From positions 310,001-374,000 of the forward strand of contig JAAVTG010000077.1 in assembly GCA_011947345.1 (NCBI GenBank): a DNA stretch of 64,000 bases, written 5' to 3'. The position numbers and the translations under genes are program-made. This document shows, in pieces, positions 57,306 to 64,000 of the stretch; the stretch's first letter is position 1; each line of letters starts with the position of its first letter. The notes beneath the pieces are model-generated. The model ran no database searches. It saw nothing but the letters and a program-made list of their open reading frames with translations, and had not been told where the DNA came from. Origin of the DNA: Phytophthora quininea. Taxonomy: Eukaryota; Oomycota; Peronosporomycetes; Peronosporales; Peronosporaceae.

Positions 57306-58328
57306 GGTTGGCGGTCTGCTCTGCTCCTGCCGGGTGTCGGGTAGCGCGCAAATTCGAGACTGATCCAGGGGCGCCGCTTGGGACGGATTGGCTCGAAAGA
57401 GTTTCGGCGAATCAAATCCAAGACGTGTGGCGCGCGCGTGCCAGTGGTTTTGGCGCCAAAAAGCTTCAAATTGGCAACGAGGCCACCAACGCAGGCGGAA
57501 GTCACTAAACAAGCATCAGCAAAGGTGTCGGCTGCGAGACCCTCTCTACTTGTTGATGCCGACGGATCAGCGTGCAACTGGCACGCCGAGCTGCGTGACA
57601 GTTGGTAGTTTTCGAGCGACATTAACGTAAAGCTTATCCAGATCCTTATCAGCAGCGGATATTATCGAAACAATCTTCAGCAGACATTGAGACGGGAATG
57701 GTAAGCAAAGGAGCACTGCTTGTCAACTGCCGATCGACGACGACAGCCATCTCTCGAGTGAAAGTGCGGTGCGCGCCGGTTTCGACCTCCTCAATTCATG
57801 TCAATTCCTCCCATCGCAACAACATTCGTTTCACTCGGTGCCTAACGGCCCTTTGAGGTCGAAAGTGAATATCTTCTTGGGTTGGACGCACCATTTCATT
57901 GATGTTGTTGCTGTATGGCTACACAATATCCATGGGGGCTTCCTTCCCGTCGTCGATAATCCTGATGGAGCGATGACTGCTTTCGACGGCTGCTTAGCCT
58001 TGCAGGCGCTTCGGTCGTCGAGCTCTCGGTTGCCCTGTGACTGTCTTGCCATTATTAACGGACTCCGTCGTCGATGTTGCTTCGAAACGTGTGACGCATT
58101 GGTAACCACCTCTCTGTCTCTGGATGCGTCTGGACCGCCGTCACCTTGGGTCTTCCAGGAAAGAAGGCCGCGGCCGGGTTCAAGCGCTGATATTCGGTTG
58201 GCTACGCGCGGCACCGACCACGCAACCCCACCGACCGAGTGCGGGCCACAACACCCGACCAGTGCCCGCTCGTCGCAGAGTTTCATTCCCCGACTTGGAC
58301 TGTCGATAAGCGTCCAAGTTCGAGCGCG
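57306..58328. other. 1.0 kb divergent promoter region between RNR1 and the PH-like gene
   Basis: Open frames cross this stretch on both strands (for example 57831-58418 minus and 57769-58407 plus), but they lack recognisable motifs and overlap each other, so I treat the region as regulatory. It holds the E2F-like palindrome at 57448-57461 and GC-rich sequence around 57430-57445. On the RNR1 side, an FPR-like GAATTTGC lies about 40-50 bp before the start codon. Confidence 0.5.
57448..57461. promoter_or_regulatory. Palindromic E2F-type site upstream of RNR1
   Basis: TTTTGGCGCCAAAA is a perfect 14 bp palindrome and contains the E2F/DP consensus TTTSSCGC (TTTGGCGC) on both strands. It lies 143-156 bp before the RNR1 start codon. 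Ribonucleotide reductase genes are classical S-phase E2F targets in animals and plants, so site and gene fit together. Confidence 0.65.
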
Positions 58329-59271
58329 ATGGTCTCGACGATACTGCGCTGCACGACGCTGGAGAGCCCCATGTTCATGCAGTCGCGCCTCAAGTTCTGG
58401 TAAGTGATTCAACACCACCGTCGCACTTGCTCGAGGTCATCGTACTAAAGCTGCTACCTGCTTTACAGGCACAAGTCTACACTGCGGATCATCCTCAAGC
58501 GCGAACTGGCAGACTGCTCGCCGAGCCGCGAGGTTCCCGTTCTCCACATCACTCGCCCTGCATTATTCGGCGGCGACGTTGAGATCGAGCTCGGTGCTAG
58601 TGTCCACCCCGTCAGGATGCTCCCGGTCTCGGGCAAGGACGTGCGCCACCTTCGCTTCGGCCTCGTGTACGGCCCCAAACGCAAGCGTGTGCGGTTCCGA
58701 GCGCCCGATGCAGCGACCTACGACAACTGGGAGATGATCCTCGAGGTGGCGGTGGAGAAGGCAGCGACCGAGCGACCGACGTTCCCGTGTGGCCTGGACG
58801 CGGCGCGTCCCTGAGTCTGTCGGTGGACGACGGCTACGTGTCCGAGGAGTTTGGATTCGCGAGCGACTTCGACGAGCAGAGCATCGTCAAGGAGGCAGAC
58901 TTCCGCTACGACCAGGACACAGAGTTCAGGTACGACCAGGACGAACCGGAGCCATCGGAGCCAACGACAGGAGGCGGCTTCCTCGACTTTGTAGATCCGG
59001 TGTCGCCCACCGCCAGCTTTGATGATGAGTCGGGGCCACGCCGGACGTATTCGGTCGAGAACGAGTACGAGGCATTGCTGCGGCAGCGGAGGGCGTCGTC
59101 GCAGCCCCCAAGCCGCTGCTGAAGGAGAGCGCTTCGAGCGTAGAGGTCTCTCTGGACACGAGTGACAGGCAGCGATTCTGCCTGCAGCTCATCTCCAAGC
59201 ACGGAGCGCAGGCGGCCAAGGTCGCGGTAGATGACTACTTCACGCGTCTGCGTGGAGCAATTCTGGCATAA
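58329..59271 (+). CDS. PH-like domain protein with acidic C-terminal part
   Basis: Exon 1 is 58329-58399, intron 58400-58468, exon 2 from 58469; about 290 residues. The first 150 residues read like a pleckstrin-homology-type fold: basic strands (STLRIILKRELADC), LRFGLVYGPKRKRVRFRAPDA, and a final helix with a conserved Trp (YDNWEMILEVAVEKA). The middle is acidic with two near-identical units, ADFRYDQD and TEFRYDQD. The end (VEVSLDTSDRQRFCLQLISK, VAVDDYFTRLRGAIL) is a short helical module. Frame slips near 58787 and near 59100 each need one base. Membrane-phosphoinositide binding is a reasonable inference from the PH-like part only. The next gene starts 171 bp downstream. Confidence 0.6.
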
Positions 59272-59442
59272 GTTATGATGAAGAAGAAACTGGTCCGAAG
59301 TGAGCAGCACAGTTGAAGTGCTCTGCTCGACCGTTGCAAACTTGACTTCATCTTTTCCTCCAATCAAGGGCACGTTCTATTTGAGCCGGTGAGTCGAGCA
59401 GCCATTTCGGCATGCGGCCGAAGCCGCTGCGTCTCAGCTACG

Positions 59443-61176
59443 ATGGCCAACCCGATGGACTTCTACGCGATGGACGAAGAGACCCCACTGCTGCGCGAGT
59501 GCCTGTCGGCGCCCAACGCCTCCCCACGCAGCGATTCCGAGCCAGAACCGACGCGCAGCGACCGCTCCAACGCCCCGCGCAGTGTGCAGACGACGGAATT
59601 GGAGCTGAGCGTGGACAAGATCTCGTTCCTGTTCAGTCCCTCGGCCAGTCCTGGTTACGGTAGCCATGATGAGTACAAGAACTTCAGCGACGCGCCTATT
59701 GGAAGCTCCATACAGGAGGACGACAGTCTGTCCATGCTAGACCCGTACTTCGACGTGACGGCGTCCAGACTGCGCGTGGCCTTTGAAGGAGCTGGCCCGG
59801 CAGGAGACGGAGAGCTCAGCTATGAAGGCTTTCGAACTGCACTGGCGACGCTCGGCATACGATGCTCTGATGATGCAGTGTTCCTAAAGCTAGCTCAGAG
59901 TATCGATCGACAGAAGCGTGGACGTATTACGCTCAAGCAGTTTGATGCAGCAGTACATCGACTCAAGTTAATGCACATGTTCGAAGAAGGCGCGGTGGAG
60001 ATGCAGGGAGATGGATACCAACCCGCGGCATTGAGTGTTGTGGACTTTTCGAGCACCAAGCTGCAGAGCTTTGCGCTGCGACAGAAGAACCTGCCAGAGT
60101 TTTCACGGCGCACAGACCCGAGTGGGTCAACGTGCGCTGGATCAATTTGGACGGACGAGATAGCCTGAACCTCAAACGACTGGCTATCAAGTATCGTCTT
60201 CATCCTCTGGCGATTGAGGACACGATCGAAGGGCACGAGCGCCCCAAGTTTGATCGCTACGAAGGACACCTCTTCCTCGTGTTCCCTGTGTTGAGAATGC
60301 GGGTGTTTATGGATAAAGGGCTCCCGCTTCGCAAGAACAACCGGAAGAGCTCTGTTTCGAGTCCTAGAAGGTGAAAGGAACGACGCCACTTCCGTCGTTT
60401 GTGAGTGAGAGACGAAGCTCCTTCCACCGCAACTATAGTGTGTCCACGGACACCACTGAGGACGACATCGAAGATCCTGTGAAGCTCTGGGTGGAGCATG
60501 TTTATATCTTCGTCGTCGACAATAACACCGTGATTACTGTAAAGGACGGCGGCGAAAATGACATTTGGAGGGAACTAAACCGCCGGCTGGCTGTGCCATA
60601 CTCAAGCTACGCCACAATGGTGCCAAATTCCTCGTGTATGCTGTCCTTGACATCATCGTGGATCAAGTGACAAGCGTCGTTGACTCAATTACGGATTGCC
60701 TCATCGAGCTCGAGAATCAGTTGGACCAAGAGCGACATCGCTTTGATCTGAGCTCGCTCCGTTCGCTTAAAAACGAGCTGTTCCGTCTCCCGAGACTGCT
60801 TAAACCTGCTCGAGAGGTGCTTAAGAATATCATCGAGAGCAAAGATTTCGACGCTACCGTGACGGACTACGTGAGAGATGTCCACGATCACGTTGTGCAG
60901 GTCCTGGATGACATTGAACAGCAACTGCAAATGTGTCGGCAACTGACGGAAGAGTATCGCGATGCCAAGGCAAATCAGATGAACTACGTCATCTACACGC
61001 TCACTGTGGTCACGACCGTGTTCCTTCCCGGTCAGTTTCTCACCGGTGTCTACGGCATGAACTTCGACGACATGCCAGAGCTTCACGAGCGCTATGGGTA
61101 CGCGTTGTTCTGGGTCTTGGCCATCGCCATCGCTGCGGCACTGCAGTTATATTTTCGCTACAAGCAGTGGATATGA
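59443..61176 (+). CDS. CorA-type magnesium transporter with EF-hand-like N-terminus
   Basis: CorA proteins are pentameric Mg2+ channels. About 577 residues. The N-terminal 100 residues are Ser/Pro/acid-rich. Residues about 125-190 form an EF-hand-like pair (GELSYEGFRTALATLG, RGRITLKQFDAAVHRL). The CorA cytosolic domain follows: VRWINLDGRDSLNLKRL, YRLHPLAIEDTIEGHERPK, YEGHLFLVFPVL, and the long helices (DSITDCLIELENQLDQE, KNELFRLPRLLKP). The C-terminus has two membrane helices separated by the signature GMN (LTGVYGMNFDDMPEL) and ends YKQWI. Frame slips lie near 60108, 60345 and 60580. The start at 59443 is the first ATG. EF-hands fused to CorA suggest calcium input, which is inference. Confidence 0.85.
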
Positions 61177-61267
61177 TGTGGTGATGTAAGGAGAGGGAGT
61201 AATGTGCGAATGCTAATAAGAATTGACTCGATCGGGGTCAAAGTTTTCGATGAGCTATCAAAAATGA

Positions 61268-64000
61268 TCACTTCTTGCCCGCTAGCTCCTGCAAGAATGC
61301 CTTTTTCTCCTGGGATTCGCGGTAAAGAGACCTTCAGAATCAAACATCAGATAAGCAAACGCAAGTTTTAGGAAGTACGCGAAATGCTACGTACTGCACC
61401 AGAACTGTAAGCTCCTTGGGTGTAAAAGTGTTCAGGTCTCCGGCATTAAACTTGTCTCGGACTGTGGTGAGTGGCTCCATCTGCGGCACATCGAGAATAA
61501 ATTAATAGAAAAACTACGAATTTCCTGCTACAAGGCACCGTACCAGCACCGCTGTAAGTTTTGATAACCTCTCGATACTCGGCGCATACTTTGCTGCCTG
61601 GCTTGGCGAATCGAACAGTTCCTCACACTGCAACGAAACGAATTAGTTGAGTCAATTTGCCTTGATGCTAATGCAGTTGCACATGTACCTCTAAAAGCAG
61701 AGAAAGAAGGTGGTGGAGGTGTGCACCAGCGTCCTCCGAGATTTTCTGGGATGGGAGAAAGTGATAGTTAGAATGAAATCGTCCTCGTACAATGTCCACA
61801 TGTCTTACCGTTTCGGCTAATACGCCAACCACAAACTTCTTCACCAAAGGTTCTACCATCCGAGACATAATTTTGTTGTAGACTGCAGGCGGTAAGCCTT
61901 CACGCCACGAGGAGCTGATTCCATTCAGTTTGTAAAGAGCACTCTTCACAAAAGTCTCGAATTGGGTTATGTCACGCTCCGAATTCACCGTTCCAAGCGA
62001 CTACCACACATAAACACATTAGAATAACCCCGTCGCAACAAACGGGAAAACTAGGAAGTGAACATACCGGCAAGCTATTCAGCCCAGCCATAATACTATC
62101 AGTCTGCGCAGTGGCATACAAAGTCAATGCTCGTTCACCGGCATCTCGGAATGCAGGGACCATGTCGATCATCGTGGCCGTCTGATTCAACGGCGGTTGC
62201 AATCTGGAAGCAAATGGACTTTGTAAGAAACACCGACAAGTGAAATATGGCAACCGACATGCATACCGTTGCTTGTACAAGTGCCCCATGACAAGGATGT
62301 GGTGTGTGATGTAGAGACAATCATTATGGTAAAGCATGCACGTCCGCGAGTCGTTTGCGATGTCGTCTTCGTACAGCGTTGGCACAATAGTGCGGAACAG
62401 GAGGAACAAATCACGAGCTGTTTGGAAAAACAATTTGGCGCTCGCTCCACCAGCAGTACACGCCTCACTCATCGTCTGATGTACCAGCTCCACCACTTGG
62501 TGAGCACATACAGTCACACGATAGTCGGGCATCTGGAAGGAGCTGCTTTCAATGTCGTCATTGTCTGAGCTCGAAGGCGTTGAACTCGCTTCTTTGGAAC
62601 CTTTGCCCTTCTTAACAGAACCAATTGAGGGATTGAGGTTGCACTTTTCAGCCGCTCTTGCAATTCTCATAGAGTCGTGGTATCTCTGACGCATGAAATC
62701 TCGTCCGGTGCTCAGGATATTTTGCCGGCGCTTCTTTGAATGCAATCTGCACGGAAACATCAAAATCATGTGAGTTCTAATTGAAAACCAAGCAAAGCAA
62801 GTCACGCACTGGTTCAGTTGGTTGACAAAGCTTTGCAGTTCACTGTTACTGCAAGCAGTGAAACCAATCGATGTCAGCGCTTCTTCCATGTTGTTGAGCT
62901 ATCGATATCACAAACAACAATCCGTCAGCACATGTGTATGATGCCAACATTGCAGAAACAAGACCTACAGCTGTATGCACTGCGTTCCGGAATTCATCAA
63001 GCGCAGCAGCATCTTGAGGAGCTTGTCTTGGAGCAGATTCATCATCTGTGCTTCAAGGTTGCCCGGGATCTTCCACACAAACTCCCCGAGCTGGGCCATG
63101 AGCTCGGAATTGCCGCCAAACAACTCTTCGTAGATGAATTCTAGCACGGTGACAATAATCGTGAACTTCTCCTGCACTCGTGCAGTGTCAGTGGCATCAT
63201 TCGCCTCGTTCTCAACGGTAAGTTTCAGTGTTGTTCCTCCGTCAACGCGATTCTGCGTTACAGATCCACTCAAAGACAGCAACATGGGCTTGATGAGGTG
63301 CTGCGAAATGGCCTTAGCCAGATCTTTCAATTTCGGCGTGAGAATGTCCAGTACATCACAGGCCGTCCAAAACTCTTGTCGTAGTGTTTCCTTCTGTATT
63401 TTGTCCGTCGCGAACGTCGCGTCCGGAAACGGTTTATCCATCACCTTTAACGCGCCATCTTGCCACACCGCAGTGCAAGCGAAATACCTGTTCAACTGAC
63501 TTGTCAACCGGTTCTTCTTGCGTAGCAACTGCATCCTGACGAGCCGTACAATAGCTGCATCTTCGGCATCGCTCTGCCCTTCCACTAACCCCTGCACCAA
63601 CCTCTCCACTTCCGCAGCCCCTTCCGCCGCCGACACAAACCTCTGCTTGTCGATCGACTCGTCCACATCGCTCAGCAGTCTGTCCATCTCCGTCAGCTGC
63701 TCAATGAGCGCCAACATGTTCTTGGCTTGCTGTACTTGCTGCTTCAGCTCCTCTCGCTGCGTAAAGTCCAGCAATAGCTGAGCTTCGGGCGCTATATCTT
63801 CGCCTTCCTCCAGCTGCAACCTCCCCACAGCGTCCAACAGCGCCACGTTCAGACGCCGCATCTTCTCCTGCAAGTCCGAATTGTCCACGTCGTCTCCGTC
63901 CATGGGGAACGAGTGGGACGCGCCCCACTTGGACGCAATCTTGACGGCTTCGTCGGCCGTCAATGTCGACGACGACGCGTAGAAGGAGCGCAACGCGCCC
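61268..64000 (-). CDS. ZW10: ZW10-type kinetochore/Dsl1 tethering protein, 5' partial
   Basis: ZW10 works in the RZZ complex at kinetochores and in the Dsl1/NRZ complex that tethers Golgi-to-ER vesicles. The product enters the window in frame and has about 730 visible residues in at least eight exons with short GT-AG introns. N-terminal half is coiled and helical (LKQQVQQAKNMLALIEQL, LSDVDESIDKQRFVSAAEG). The C-terminal half has the family block CMLYHNDCLYITHHILVMGH, close to animal ZW10 (IHHNNCMYIAHHLLTLGH). It ends SLYRESQEKKAFLQELAGKK. The exon junction near 62890-62970 is unclear: frames do not join cleanly, perhaps another base error. In SAR organisms without RZZ partners the vesicle role is the safer assumption. 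Convergent with CorA, 91 bp between stops. Confidence 0.78.

Noticed and set aside
57769..58418. Overlapping open frames of about 200 codons on both strands between RNR1 and the PH-like gene
   Set aside because: No recognisable motifs, mutual overlap, and position in a divergent promoter; likely chance frames in GC-rich DNA.

Overview
The window is nuclear DNA of a eukaryotic microbe, most likely an oomycete of the Phytophthora type. The grounds are short GT-AG introns (about 45-80 bp), closely packed genes on both strands, TKL receptor-like and ankyrin-type kinase genes, a flagellar CFAP65 gene as expected of a zoospore maker, and a near-perfect oomycete Inr+FPR core promoter at 21497-21513. 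Species is not decidable from the sequence alone.

Layout. 1-6.7 kb: an SR-type splicing factor (partial, -) divergent from the proteasome adaptor ECM29 (+). 6.7-13.2 kb: a disturbed accessory stretch with a collapsed TKL receptor kinase (-), about 1.8 kb without a clear gene, an intact PB1/UBA gene (+), and a broken ankyrin/tandem-kinase gene (+). 13.2-25.5 kb: a WW-domain kinesin-14 (-), a VTI1 SNARE (-), a membrane calcineurin-like phosphoesterase (+) and the rRNA methyltransferase SPB1/FTSJ3 (+). 25.6-36.9 kb: a propeller/solenoid/zinc protein (-), divergent by only 23 bp from flagellar CFAP65 (+), then deoxyhypusine synthase (-). 36.9-41.1 kb: relic sequence and a hAT-transposase-derived BED gene (+). 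41.1-50.1 kb: a PX-VPS9 Rab5-type exchange factor (+), an MSS51-like mitochondrial gene (+) and a long coiled-coil gene (-). 50.3-57.3 kb: a dense block with p24/TMED (-), a four-exon DAD1 kinetochore gene (+), DNAJC17 (-), DDI1 (-) and ribonucleotide reductase large subunit (-). 57.3-64 kb: an E2F-like palindrome upstream of the reductase gene, a PH-like gene (+), an EF-hand CorA transporter (+) and ZW10 (-, running off the edge).

The genes are mainly housekeeping: splicing, proteasome and ubiquitin handling (ECM29, DDI1, PB1/UBA), membrane traffic (VTI1, PX-VPS9, p24, ZW10), mitosis (kinesin-14, DAD1, ZW10), ribosome and translation (SPB1, deoxyhypusine synthase), dNTP supply and motility. 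There is no operon logic; divergent pairs with 23-120 bp between starts are the main regulatory arrangement.

A warning for every user: most long genes are interrupted by single-base shifts, often the loss of one base in a short homopolymer, including in genes that should be essential (ribonucleotide reductase, SPB1, deoxyhypusine synthase). I read these as base-calling errors in a draft assembly, not pseudogenes. CDS spans below run across them. True decay is argued only for the two kinase genes and the relic stretches.
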